NCBI RefSeq assembly: GCF_902686445.1
Contig: NC_062229.1
Coordinates: 6,605,503-6,669,502 of the forward strand
Length of the DNA stretch: 64,000 nt
Direction of reading: 5' to 3'
From: Sciurus carolinensis
Taxonomy: Eukaryota; Chordata; Mammalia; Rodentia; Sciuridae
In this document: positions 23,876 through 35,777 of the stretch, in pieces
How the letters are laid out: the number at the start of each line of letters is the position of its first letter
Position numbering within the stretch: position 1 is the stretch's first letter
The notes under the pieces: model-generated
Databases searched by the model: none
Told to the model about the DNA's origin: nothing
The model's input: the letters and a program-made list of their open reading frames with translations, nothing else
Position numbers and translations under genes: made by a program

Positions 23876-23887
23876 CGTCAAGAGTAT

Positions 23888-24168
23888 CCATAGTCTTAAC
23901 AGTTGCAGTATTGCCCAAAAGTACAACTCCAAAATCCCATGAGACTTAAGGCGAGATCTTAGCTGTGAGAATGAAAATCAAAAGCAAATTGCATATATCT
24001 AATTCCATTATAATAAGATATTGCATATATGTATAATGCGATTATTATTTCATTATAATTAAATATGCAATTTTCATTTTATTTTCACTCTCACAGCTAC
24101 GAGTTCACCTTGGATTGTAGAATTTGAACTTGTACTTTGGGGCAATGTTGCAAATGTTAAGACTATGG
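23888..24168. repeat. large imperfect inverted repeat (281 bp)
   Basis: The left end ccatagtcttaac (23888-23900) is exactly complementary to the right end (24156-24168). The arms continue to pair inward through gcaatattg-like, gtact, tagctgtgag and aattgcatat blocks to an AT-rich centre near 24025. Arms are roughly 110-130 bp with scattered mismatches and indels. The arm sequence resembles MaLR interior 3' sequence from memory (low certainty). This could be two oppositely oriented copies or a palindromic non-autonomous element. Confidence 0.8.
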
Positions 24169-24471
24169 GGTCTCTTGGCAATTGATTAAATGCATTTTTT
24201 CATTGTGTGATAGTCATGAGCTTTTGAGGTCAGAGATGAAATGTTATGATTTTTTAAAATTTATTTTTATTGTAAACAAATGGGGTACATGTTGTTTCTG
24301 TTTGTACATGGAGTAACAGCATACCATTTGCGTAATCATACATTTACATAGGATAATGAGGGTTGATTCATTCTGTTATTTTTTCCTTCCGCCCACCCCT
24401 CCCACCCCTCCTTTCGCTCTATACAGTCCCTCCTTCCTCCATTCTTGCCCCCCTCTTACCCCTCATTATGT

Positions 24472-24601
24472 GTCATCGTCCACTTATTAGTGAGATAATT
24501 TGTCTTTTGGATTTTTGAGATTGGAGCATGATATTCTCCAATTTCATCCATTTGCCTGCAAATGTCACAATTTTATTATTCTTTATAGCTGAGTAATATT
24601 C

Positions 24602-24654
<53 letters not shown>

Positions 24655-27600
24655 ACAGTTTCCTCATCCATTCATCAATTGAAGGACATTGAGGTTGGTT
24701 CCAAAGTCTGGCTATTGTGAATTGAGCAGCTATGAACATTGATGTGACTGTATTTCTTTAGTATGCTGATTTAAAGTCCTTTGGGTATAGGCCGTGGATT
24801 AGGATAGCTGGGTCAAATGGTAGGTCCATTCCAAGTTTTCTGAGGAGTCTCCACACTGCTTTCCAGAGTGGCTGCACTAATTTGCAGCCCCACCAGCAAT
24901 GTATGAGTGTACCTTTTTCCCCACATCCTCTCCAACACCTATTGTTGCTTGAATTCTTGATAATCGCCATTCTAATTGGGGTGAGATGGAATCTTAGTGT
25001 AGTTTTGATATGCATTTCTCTTGTTACTAAAGATGGTGAACATTTTTTCATATGTTTGTTGATTGCTTGTAGATCTTCTGTCAAGTGTCTGTTCATATCT
25101 TTAGCCCATTTGTTGATTGGGTTATTTGTATTCTTGGTGTAGAGTTTTTTGAGTTCTTTATAGATTCTGGAGATTAGTGCTCCATCTGAAGTATGATTGG
25201 CAAAGATATTCTCCCACTCTGTAGGCTCTCTCTTCGCATTGCTGATAGTTTCCTTTGCACAGAGAAAGTTATTCAGTTTGAATCTATTCCAGTTATTGAT
25301 TCTTGCTTTTATTTCTTGTGCTATTGGAGTCCTGTTAAGGAAGTCTGATCCTAAGCCAACAAGTTGAAGATTTGGACCTACTTTTTCTTCTATAAGATGC
25401 AGGGTCTCTGGTCTGATTCCGAGGTTCTCAGTCCATTTTGAGTTTAGTTTCATGCATGGTGAGAGATAGGGGCTTAGTTTCATTCTGCTGCATATGGATT
25501 TCCAATTCTCCCAGCACCATTTGTTGAAGAGGATATCTTTTCTCCACTGCATATTTTTGGCACCTTTGTCTAGTATTAGAAAATTGTATTTATTTGGGTT
25601 TGTGTCCGTGTCTTCTATTCTGTACCATTGATCTACCTGTCTATTTTGGTTCCAATACCATGCTGTTTTTGTGACTATTGCTTTGTAGTAGATTTGAAGA
25701 TCTGGTATTGCCATACCCACTGTTTCATTCTTCCTGCTAAAGATTGCTTTAAGCTATTCTGGGTTTCTTATTCTTCCAGATGAATTTCATGATTGCTTGC
25801 TCTATTTCTGTAAGGTATGCCATTGGGATTTTAATTGGAATTGCATTGAATCTGTATAGCACTGTTGGTAGTATGGCCAATTTGACAATATTAATTCTGC
25901 CTATCCAAGAACATGGGAGATCTTTCCATCTTCTAAGGTCTTCCTCAATTTCTTTCTTCAATGTTTTGTAGTTTTCATTGGAGAGATCTTTTACCTCTTT
26001 GTTTAGATTGATGTCCAAGTATTTTATTTATTTATTTATTTTTGAGGCTATAGGAAATGGAGTTGTTTTCCTCATTTCCCTTTCTACTGTTTCATCGCTT
26101 GCATATAAAAATGCTTTTGATTTATGCGTGTTGATTTTATAGCCTGCTATTTTGCTGAATTCATTGATGAGGTCTAGAAGTTTTCTGAAGGAGGTTTTTG
26201 GATCCTCTAAGAATAGAATCATGTCATCCGCAAATAGTGACAGCTTAAGTTCCTCTTTTCTTATACATAACTCTTTAATTTCTTTGGTCTGCCTAATTGC
26301 TCTGGCTAGCGTTTTGAGGACAATGTTGAATACACGTGGGGAAAGAGGACATCCCTGTCTTGTTCCCATTTTTTAAAGCGAATGGTTTCAGTTTTTCTCC
26401 ATTAAGAATGATGTTGCCCATGAGCTTAGCATAAATAGCCTTTACAATTTTCAGGTATGTACCTACTGACCCTATTTTTTCTAGTGTTTTGAGCATGAAG
26501 GGGTGTTGTACATTGTCAAACGCTTTTTCTGCATCAATTGAAAAAAACATATGATTCTTATCTTTAAGTATATTGACACAATGGATTACCTTTATTGATT
26601 TACGGATGTTAAACCATCCTTGCATTCCAGGGATGAACCCCACTTGATTGTGTTGCACAATTTTCTTAATATGTTTTGGATACAGTTTGCCAATATTTTG
26701 TTAAGGATCTTTGCATCTATATTCATCAAGGATATTGGTCTAAAATTTTCTTTCCTTGATGTGTCTTTGCCTGGTTTGGGTATGAAAGTGATATTAGCTT
26801 CATAGAATGAGTTTGGTAGGGTACCCTCCTTTTCCATTTCCTGGAATAGTTTGAGAAGTATTGGAATAAGTTCTTCTTTGAAGGTCTTGTAGAACTCAGC
26901 TGAGTATCTGTCTGGTCCAGGGCTTTTCTTGTATGATAGATTTTTAATGGCTTCTTCTATTTCATTGCTTGATATTGATCTGTTTAAATTGTGTATGTCC
27001 TCCTGGTTCACTTTGGGAGGAGCATATGTCTCTAGAAATTTGTCAATGTTATCAGTAGTTTCTATTTTCTTGGAATACAGATTTTCAAAGTAGTTTCTCG
27101 TTGTGTTTTGTATCTCACTGGTGTCTGTCATGATATTTCCTTTTTCATCACGAATTTTAGTAATTTGAGTTTTCTCTCTCTTTCTCTTTGTTAGTTTGGC
27201 TAAGGGTTTGTCTATTTTGTTTCCTTTCTCAAAGAACCAACTTTTTGTTTTGTCAATTTTTTGAATTGTTTCTTTTGTTTCAATTTCATTGATTTCAGCT
27301 CTGATTTTAATTGTTTCCTATCTTCTACTACTTTTGCTGTTATTCTGTTCTTCTTTTTCTAGGGCTTTGAGCTTTAATATTAGGTCATTTAGTTGTTGAA
27401 TTTTCATTCTTTTTTGGAATGCACTCCATGCAATGAATTTTCCTCTTATTACCGCTTTCCTAGTGTCCCAGAGATTTTGATATGTTGTATCGTCATTCTC
27501 ATTGACCTCTAATAATTTTTTTATCTCCTCCCTGATGTTTTCTGTTATCCATGTTTCATTCAATAGCATATTATTTAGTCTCTAGGTGTTGGAGTAATTT

Positions 27601-28330
27601 CTGTTTTTTATTTTGTCATTGATTTCTATTCTCAGTCCATTATGATCTGATAGAACACAAGGCAGTACCTCTATTTTTTTTTTGCATTTCCAAAGGGCTG
27701 CTTTGTGGCATAACTTATGATATATTTTCCAGAAGATTCCACGTGCTGCTGAGAAGAAAGTGAATCTGCTCGTTGATGGATGGAATATTCTATATATGTC
27801 TGTTATGTCTAGGTTATTGATTGTGTTATTGAGTTCTATGATTTCTTTGGTTGCTTTTGTTTGGAAGATCTATCTAGTGGTGATAGCAGTGCATTAAAGT
27901 CATCCAGAATTATTGTGTTGTGGTCTATGTGATTTGTGAAATTGAGAAGGATGTTTTTGATGTAAAGGGATGCACCATTTTTTGGGGCATAAATATTTAC
28001 TATTATGTCTTCCTGATTTAGGGTTCCCTTAAGCAGTGTGAAATGTCCTTCTTTATCCCTTCTGACTAACTTTGGCTTGAAGTCCATTTTATCTGATATA
28101 AATATGGAAACTCCCACTTTTTCACTGAGTCCATGTGCATGGTAGGTTTTTTACCATCCTTTCACCTTTAGTCTGTGGATGTCTTTTTCTATGAGATGAG
28201 TCTCTTGCAGGCAGCATATTGTTGGGTCTTTCTTTTTAATCCATTCTGCCAGTCTGTGTCCTATGATTGATGACTTTAGGCCATTAATGCTCAGGGTTAT
28301 TATTGAGATATGATTTGTATTCCCAGTCAT
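24472..28330 (-). pseudogene. L1-C ORF2, inactive
   Basis: Endonuclease-RT polyprotein in pieces. These are the endonuclease part (28117-27836), the linker (27569-27318), the RT with [19 protein letters not shown] (27131-26592), the palm with an intact FADD box (26234-26223), then 320 aa of the C-terminal half (25720-24758, with the [15 protein letters not shown] cysteine motif) and the C-terminus. Several frameshifts and stops separate the pieces. A TA microsatellite has expanded inside the last part. Confidence 0.9.
24607..24652. repeat. (TA)n microsatellite inside L1-C ORF2
   Basis: About 23 TA units. Other L1 copies in the window have only 3-7 TA units at the same site (for example 55133-55145). 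It translates on the minus strand as an alternating Tyr-Ile run within the ORF2 C-terminus. Confidence 0.95.
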
Positions 28331-28505
28331 TTGGCTTATTTTTGGTTTTTAAGTTGGCTTGGTTTCTCCTTTGAGTGGTTTTTCTCTAAGGTAATTCCTC
28401 CCTTTGCTGACCTCCATTGTTATTTTTCATTTTCTCCTCATGGAATATTTTGTTGAGCATTTTCTGTAGCGCAGGCTTTCTATTTGTAAATTCTTTTAAC
28501 TTTTG

Positions 28506-28938
28506 TAGGTGAGGAGTTCGGAATGGTTGATTCCTGACCCCACAGGCCAGGTGTTCACCATTCATTTCCCTCCATTGTTTCTTCTCATCTCCATTTCTGA
28601 GTCCTTAAACATGTACCACAGAGCACTTCTCATAAATTCCAGTGTTGCTTTTAACTTATGAACTATGCCATCTCTACTTATTTCATGATATCTGGAAGCC
28701 TGGTTCCTGTTTTAGGCATGATAATATGTCTGATACATGTGGGTCTAAATATTGTAATTTTAACAGTTATCAAAATATTATTAAATACAAACACTCAGGG
28801 ATGACTTTCCTTTGCTACCTTTGATGTTAATTTTTTGCTTTTTATTGAACATAGAGGATTATAGTCTATTTTCTAGGATCACTGCTGATAGTCAAAATTA
28901 TAGACAGATTCATGACTCTTCATTTAGAATTTGATGAA
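28506..28938. other. unique DNA between two L1s
   Basis: No gene or recognised repeat. It probably represents the pre-insertion locus of L1-E, since the target-site duplication of L1-E begins at 28939. Confidence 0.45.
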
Positions 28939-28954
28939 CACATTCTTCAATTTT
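28939..28954. repeat. target-site duplication of L1-E, left copy
   Basis: cacattcttcaatttt, repeated perfectly at 36068-36083. The pair encloses a 7.1-kb insertion. Confidence 0.93.
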
Positions 28955-29246
28955 TTTTTATTGTATACAAATGGGATACATTTTTTTTCTCTATTTGTAC
29001 ATAGAGTCAAGGCATACCATTTGTGTAATCATACGTTTACATAGGGCAATGATGTTTATTTATTTTCCCTTCCCCCCAACCCTCCCACACCTCTTTTCCC
29101 TCTATACAGTCCTTCTGTCCTTCATTCTTACCGCTCTCCTTATCCCTAACCCTAAACCTAACCCTAAACCTAATGCAAACCCCTCCCACCCCCCATTATA
29201 TGTCCTCATCTGCTTATCAGCGAGATCATTCGTCCTTTAGATTTTT
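28955..29246 (-). mobile_element. second L1 3' end used by L1-E
   Basis: Contains the last codons of an L1 ORF2, a 3' UTR with telomere-like tract (29174-29144) and the terminal element ending in poly(A). It repeats the 3' UTR of L1-E proper (29583-29793) and includes the terminal ~75 bp that L1-E proper lacks. No target-site duplication of its own was found. Confidence 0.85.
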
Positions 29247-29561
29247 TTTTTGCATCCTTTAATCAGTTTAATCATAAATCATACTAGAAAAACACATAAA
29301 ATCTGCTTAAAAGAAAATGAAACTGATAATTTGGTAGTTATTTTTTGCTTTTCCCCACTAGAAAATAATTTCTGTAGGAGTGAGAACTTTATCTGTCTTG
29401 ATTATCATCACCCCTAGCATTCAGGCACTCGATATGTATTTATTGCGACAATGATAACAGCAATCATTTATTACATGCCTGACACTGTTCTAAGAATATT
29501 AATCAGCTATTCCTGGCAATGGCCTTTATGAGATAGGTAGTATGATTATTTCTGTTTTTTT
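29247..29561. other. non-L1 segment inside L1-E (transduced genomic DNA, with L2 and MIR relics)
   Basis: Unique 315-bp sequence between two L1 3' ends. Two ancient mammalian repeats can be recognised in plus orientation: an L2-type 3' end (about 29370-29435) and a MIR core (about 29442-29555, with catttattacatgcctgaca and ctgttctaag). Such old repeats identify it as ordinary genomic flank rather than L1 sequence. Confidence 0.7.
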
Positions 29562-29756
29562 TTTTTCTTTTTTTCTTTTTTTACATTTACATAGGGTAAT
29601 GATGTTTATTTTATTTTTACCCTCCCCCCACCGCTCCCACCCCTCTTTTCCCTCTACACAGTCCTTCTTTCCTTCATTCTTGCCGCTGTCCTTAGCCTAA
29701 CTCTAAACCTAACCCTAAACCTAATGCTAGCCCCTCCCACCCCCCATTATATGTCC

Positions 29757-32700
29757 TCATCCGCTTATCAGCGAGATCATTCGTCCTTTAATTTTTTGAG
29801 ATTGACTTATCTCACTTAGCATGATATTCTCCAATTTCGACCATTTGCCTACAAATGCCATAATTTTATCATTCTTCATTGCGGAGTAATATTCCATTGT
29901 ATAAATATGCCTCAGTTTCTTTATCCATTCATCAACTGAAGGGCATCTAGGTTGGTTCCACAATCTGGCTATGGTGAATTGAGCAGCAATGAACATTGAT
30001 GTGGCTGTATCTCTGTAGTATGCTGATTTTAAGTCCTTTGGGTATAGGCCAAGGAGTGGGATAGCTGGGTCAAATGGTGTTTCCATTCCAAGCTTTCTGA
30101 GGAATCTCCACACTGCTTTCCAGAGTGGCTGCACTAATTTGCAACCCCACCAGCAATGTATGAGTGTTCCTTTTTCACCACATCCTCGCCAACACCTATT
30201 GTTGCTTGTATTCTTGATAATCGCCATTCTAATTGGGGTGAGATGAAATCTTAGGGTAATTTTGATTTGCATTTCCCTTATTACTAGGGATGTTGAACAT
30301 TTTTTCATATATCTGTTGATTACTTGTACATTTTCTTCTGTGAAGTGTCTCTTCATTTCCTTAGCCCATTTGTTGATTGGATTATTTGTATTCTTCGTGT
30401 AGAGTTTTTTGAGTTCTTTATAGATTCTGGAAATTAGCGCTCTATCTGAGGTATGGTTGGCAAAGATATTCTCCCACTCTGTAGGCTCTCTCTTCACATT
30501 TCTGATAGTTTCCTTTGCTGAGAGAAAGCTTTTAAGTTTGAATCTATCCCAGTTGTTGATTCTTGCTTTTATTTCTTGTGCTATGGGTGTCCTGTTAAGG
30601 AAATCTGATCCTGAGCCAACAAGTTGAAGATTTGGACCTACTTTTTCTTCTATAAGATGCAGGGTCTCTGGTCTGATTCCGAGGTCCTTGATCCATTTTG
30701 AGTTGAGTTTTGTGTAGGGTGAGAGATAGGGGTTTAATTTCATTCTATTGCATATGGTTTTCCAGTTTTCCCAGCACCATTTGTTGAAGAGGCTATCTTT
30801 TCTCCATTGCATATTGTTGGAACCTTTGTCTAGTATGAGAAAATTGTATTTATTTGGGTTGGTGTCCATGTCCTCTATTCTGTACCATTGATCTACCTGT
30901 CTATTTTGGTACCAATACCATGCCGTTTTTGTTACTATTGCTTTGTAGTAGAGTTGAAGATCTGGTATTGCAATACCCCCTGCTTCGCTCTTGCTACTGA
31001 GGATTGCTTTAGCTATTCTAGGTTTTTTATTCTTCCAGATGAATTTCATAATTGCTTGCTCTATTTCTGCAAGGTACATCATTCGGATTTTAATTGGAAT
31101 TGCATTGAATCTGTATAGCACTTTAGGTAGTATAGCCATTTTGACAATATTAATTCTGCCTATCCAGGAACATGGGAGATCTTTCCATTTTCTAAGGTTT
31201 TCTTTAATTTCTTTCTTTAGTGTTCTGTAGTTCTCATTGTAGAGGTCTTTCACCTCTTTAGTGAGATTGATTCCCAAGTATTTTATTTTTTTCGATGCTA
31301 TTGTGAATGGGGTAGATTTCCTAATTTCTCTTTCTGATGATTCATCACTTATGTATAAAAATGCATTGGATTTATGAGCATTGATCTTGTAACCTGCTAC
31401 TGTACTGAATTCACTTATGAGTTCTAAAAGTTTTCTGGTGGAATTCCCAGGTTCCTCTAAATATATAATCATGTCATCAGCGAACAGGAATAGTTTGAGT
31501 TCTTCTTTTCCTATTCGTATCCCTTTAATTTCTTTGGTTTGTCTGATTGCTCTGGCTAGAGTCTCAAGGACGATGTTGAATAGAAGTGGTGAAAGAGGGC
31601 ATCCCTGCCTTGTTCCAGTTTTTAGGGGGAACGCTTTCAGTTTTTCTCCATTTAGAATGATATTAGCCATGGACTTAGCGTAGATTGCCTTTATAATGTT
31701 AAGGAATGTTCCCACTACCCCAATTTTTTCTAGCATTTTGAGCATGAAGGGATGCTATATTTTATCGAATGCTTTTTCTGCATCTATTGAAATAATCATG
31801 TGATTCTTAACTTTAAGTCTGTTGATATGGTGAATGACATTTATTGATTTCCGAATGTTGAACCAACCTTGCATCCCTGGGATAAAACCCACTTGATCGT
31901 GGTGCACTATCTTTTTAATATATATTTGTATGCGATTTGCTAAAATTTTGTTGAGAATTTTTGCGTTGATGTTCATTAAGGATATTGGTCTGAAATTTTC
32001 TTTCCTCGATGTGTCTCTGTCTGGCTTAGGTATCAGGGTGATATTGGCTTCATAGAATGAGTTTGGGAGGGTTCCCTCCTCTTCTATTTCATGGAATAGT
32101 TAGAGGAGTATTGGAATTAGCTCTTCTTTAAAGGTTTTGTAGAACTCGGCTGAGAATCCATCTGGTCCCGGACTTTTCTTTCTTGGTAGGCTTTTGATGA
32201 CCTCTTCTATTTCATTGCTTGAAATTGGTTTATTTAAGTTGTGTATGTCCTCCTCGTTCAGTTTAGGTAATTCATATGTCTCTAGAAATTTGTTGATGTC
32301 TTCGAGGTTTTCTGTTTTGTTGGAGTATAGATTTTCAAAATAGCTTCTAATTATGTTTTGTATTTCACTCGTGTCTATTGTGATGTTTCCTTGTTCATTC
32401 CGAATTTTAGTAACTTGAGTTTTCTCCCTCTTTCTCTTTGTTAGTGTGGCAAAGGGTTTATCAATTTTATTTATTTTTTCAAAGAACCAACTATTTATTT
32501 TGTTGATTTTTCCAATTGTTTCTTTTGTTTCGATTTCGTTGATTTCGGCTCTGATTTTAACTATTTCCTGTCTTCTACTACTTTTGGTATTGGTCTGCTC
32601 TTCTTTTTCTAGCGCTTTGAGCTGTAGTGTTAAGTCGTTTATTTGTTGATCTCTACTTCTTTTTTTGAATGCGCCCCATGAAATAAATCTTCCTCTAAGT

Positions 32701-33606
32701 GCTGCTTTCATAGTGTCCCAGAGATTTTGATATGATGTGTCTTTGTTCTCGTTTACTTCTAAGAATTTTTTTATTTCCCTCCTGATGTCTTCTGTTATCT
32801 ATTCATCATATAATAGTGTATTATTTACTCTCCAGGTATTGGAGACGTTTCTGTTTTTTATTCTGTCATTTATTTCTAATTTCAATCCATTATGATCTGA
32901 TAGAGTACAAGGTAGTATCTCTATCTTCTTGTATTTGCTAACAGTAGCTTTGTGGCATAAAATATGGTCTATTTTAGACAAGGATCCATGTGCTGCTGAG
33001 AAGAAAGTGTATTCAGTTCTTTGTTGGATGGTATATTCTATATATGTCCGTTAAGTCTAAATTGTTGATTGTGTTGTTGAGATCTATGGTTTCTTTATTC
33101 AATTTTTGTTTGGACGATCTATCCAGTGGTGAGAGAGGTGTGTTAAAATCGCCTAGTATTATTGTGTTGTGGTCTATTTGATCTCTGGAATTGAGAAGGA
33201 TTTGTTTTACGTACGTGGATGAGCCAATGTTCGGGGCATAGATATTTATGATTGTTATGTGTTGCTGATTTATGCTTCCCTTAAGCAGCATGTAATGTCC
33301 TTCTTTATCCCTTCTGACTAGTTTTGGTTTGAAGTCCACATTATCTGAGATGAGGATGGATACTCCAGCTTTTTTGCTGTGTCCGTGTGCATGGTATGTT
33401 TTTCCCCATCCTTTCACCTTTAGTCTATGGGTGTCTCTTTCTGCGAGATGAGTCTCTTGCAGGCAGCATATTGTTGGATTTTTCTTTTTAATCCAATCTG
33501 CCAGTCTGTGTCTTTTGATTGATGAATTCAGGCCATTAACATTCAGGGTTATTATTGTGATATGATTTGTATTTCCAGTCAATTGACTCATATTTGTTTT
33601 TGACAT
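29757..33606 (-). pseudogene. L1-E ORF2 (endonuclease-reverse transcriptase), four disabling changes
   Basis: Normal-length ORF2 (about 1,280 codons). The endonuclease (33606-33013) keeps LQETH, the IINIYAPN block and the GDFNTPLSPLDRS catalytic loop. The RT keeps [33 protein letters not shown] and an intact FADD (31484-31473). The C-terminus keeps the Cys motif [15 protein letters not shown]. Disabling changes are one frameshift between about 33013 and 32981, and in-frame stops at 32801-32799 (TAG, probably from Trp), 32102-32100 (TAA) and 31757-31755 (TAG, probably from CAG). The three stops are mutually in frame, so the rest is intact, including 662 aa from 31745. Confidence 0.93.
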
Positions 33607-33629
33607 GATTTGGTTTCTCCTTTATTTGG

Positions 33630-34689
33630 CTATTCCTTTAGGGCTAGCGCCTCCTGTTGCTGATTTGCATCGTTGTTTTTCATCTCTTCCTCATGGAATA
33701 TTTTGCTGAGAATGTTCTGTAATGCTGGCTTTCTTTTTGTAAATTCCTTTAGCTTTTGTTTATCATGGAAGGATCTTATTTCATCAGTCAAATTTGAAGG
33801 TAAGTTTTGCTGGGTATAAGATTCTTGGTTGGCATCATGTTTTCTTTCAGGGCTTGGTAAATGTTGTTCCAGGCCCTTCTAGCTTTTAGGGTTTGGATTG
33901 AAAAATCTGCTGATATTCTTATTGGTTTCCCTCTGAATGTAATTTGATTCTTTTCTCTCACGGCCTTTAAAATTCTGTCTTTATTTTGTATGTTAGGCAT
34001 TTTCATAATAATGTGCCTTGGTGTGGTTCTGTTGTAATTTTGTATGTTTGGAGTTCTATAAGCCTCTTGTACTTGGTTTTCCATTTCATTCTTCAGATTT
34101 GGGAAATTTTCTGTTATTATTTCATTGAATAGATTGTTCATTCCTTTGGTTTGTTTCTCTAAACCTTCCTCAATCCCAATAATTCTTAAATTTGGCCTTT
34201 TCATGATATCCCATAATTCTTGTAGATTCTGTTCATGATTTCTTACCATCTTTTTTGTTTGGCCAACTTTGCTTTCAAGATTAAATAATTTGTCTTCAAT
34301 GTCTGAGGTTCTGTCTTCCAGCTGTTCTATCCTATTGGTTATGCTTTCTATGGAGCTTTTAACTTGGTTTATTGTTTCCTTCATTTCAAGTATTTCAGTT
34401 TGTTTTTTTTTTCAGTATCTCTAACTCTTTATTGAAATGATCTCTTGCTTCCCGTATTTGGTCTTTTAACTGTTGATTGGTGCGATCATTTAATGCCTGC
34501 ATTTGCTCTTTCATCTCCTCCTTCAATGCCTGCATTTGCTCTTTCATCTCCTCATTAGCTTCCCTGATCATTTGAATTACGTACATTCTGAACTCCCTTT
34601 CTCACATTTCTTCTGCTGTGCTGTCATTGCGTTTTATTGATGTAGTATCTAGGTTTGTTTGAAACATTTTCTTCCCTTGTTTTCTCATA
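33630..34689 (-). pseudogene. L1-E ORF1, broken
   Basis: ORF1p chaperone of about 350 codons. It starts at ATG 34689 (MRKQGKKMFQTN). An early TGA replaces a likely CGA near 34599. The coiled-coil part includes the repeated EEMKEQMQAL heptads (34586-34395). A run of ten A puts the frame off at about 34403-34412. The RRM/CTD part follows (34384-33788), with a further frameshift in the CTD near 33840. The probable natural stop is at 33632-33630. Confidence 0.88.
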
Positions 34690-35149
34690 TTGGTCAGCTG
34701 TCAGTGGGACCCTGAGATATTGCAGTTTTCCCCTATTGGCTTATAGTGTCCCGGTAGATTTCCAGTGTAACACCTCCCAGCCTTCAGTAGCCTGATGTCT
34801 TGGAGGAATCTGATAATGCAGCACATCCGAAGAAAACTGCCCCTAGCCCCCTACTGGTTCCACGGTTTGGAACTGGCTGTGTGTGGAAAGGCTCTCACTG
34901 TGGGCCTGCACCGTGCAGCTGGCTGTGTGGCGGGGCCCACCGCCGGAGTGCGCAGGGCTGCTTGTGGATGACTCTAGCTGCCCTGCCCGGCTCCGATAAG
35001 CCACCTCTATCTGGGCCTGCCACTTGGGCCGAGCTTCACCCAGTGGGCAGACTCACCCGTGGCTCTATTTCAGTCTGAGTCTCTCAATGCCTCCCCTTCT
35101 TAACTCCTGGGTTCTGGAGCGACTGGGGGTGCAGTCTCCCTCTAGGCCA

Positions 35150-35157
35150 CCATCTTG
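35150..35157 (-). promoter_or_regulatory. YY1-like site in monomer 1
   Basis: CCATCTTG on the plus strand, i.e. CAAGATGG in L1 sense, in the context CAAGATGGTGGCCTAGAGGG. YY1 sites of this form position transcription starts in human L1. Confidence 0.6.
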
Positions 35158-35769
35158 GATCGCCCCGTGAAGAGAGCCTGCGGCCGGAGTGGGCAGAGCC
35201 GCCTGAAGAGGTCTCTGGCTGCCCTGACCTGATCCTAGAGGCTGCTTGTGGATCGAAGCTCTTCGTTGCTTCGGTGGCTTGTGGCTGGTTCTATGTAGAA
35301 AACCTCTCACTGGGCGGTCTGGTCTGAGAAGCTAGCCTTGAAAGGCACCTCCCACCGCAGGGGTCCAGGCTACTTGGGGAGGTCTCTGGCTGCCCTATCC
35401 TGGTCCCTGAAGCTGCTTGTGTGCCAGAGTACACTGTGCTGCGCTGGCTCCAGGACTTGGAGCTTGTTCTGGTCAGAAAGGCTCTCACTAGCGGGCCCGC
35501 TCCGGGAACCTGGAGAAGCTGGCTGTGTGGGCGGGGCCCACTGCCGGAGTGCTCAGGACTGCCTGTGGAAGACTCTATCTGCCCTGCCTGGCTCCGATAA
35601 GCCACCTCTATCTGGGCTTGCCACCCCTATCTGGGCCTGCCACCCGGGCCGAGCTTTACCCAGTGGGCAGACTCACCCGTGGCTCTATTTCAGTCTGAGT
35701 CTCTCAATGCCTCCCCTTCTTAACTCCTGGGTTCTGGAGCGACTGGGGGTGCAGTCTCCCTCTAGGCCG

Positions 35770-35777
35770 CCATCTTG
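35770..35777 (-). promoter_or_regulatory. YY1-like site in monomer 2
   Basis: Same motif and context as in monomer 1, exactly 620 bp further upstream in L1 sense. Confidence 0.6.

Larger units (their letters stand above)
24253..28505 (-). mobile_element. L1-C: 5'-truncated L1 of a distinct lineage
   Basis: Minus-strand L1 of about 4.25 kb with 3' UTR (24253-24470), ORF2 and the C-terminal part of ORF1, where it stops (about 28505). From about 26.0 kb upward its ORF2 differs clearly from L1-B, L1-E and L1-F: around the RT core it has [18 protein letters not shown] where the others have the [12 protein letters not shown] type. The portion from 24.25 to 26.0 kb is much closer to the others. Its 3' UTR lacks the telomere-like tract. 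Confidence 0.92.
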
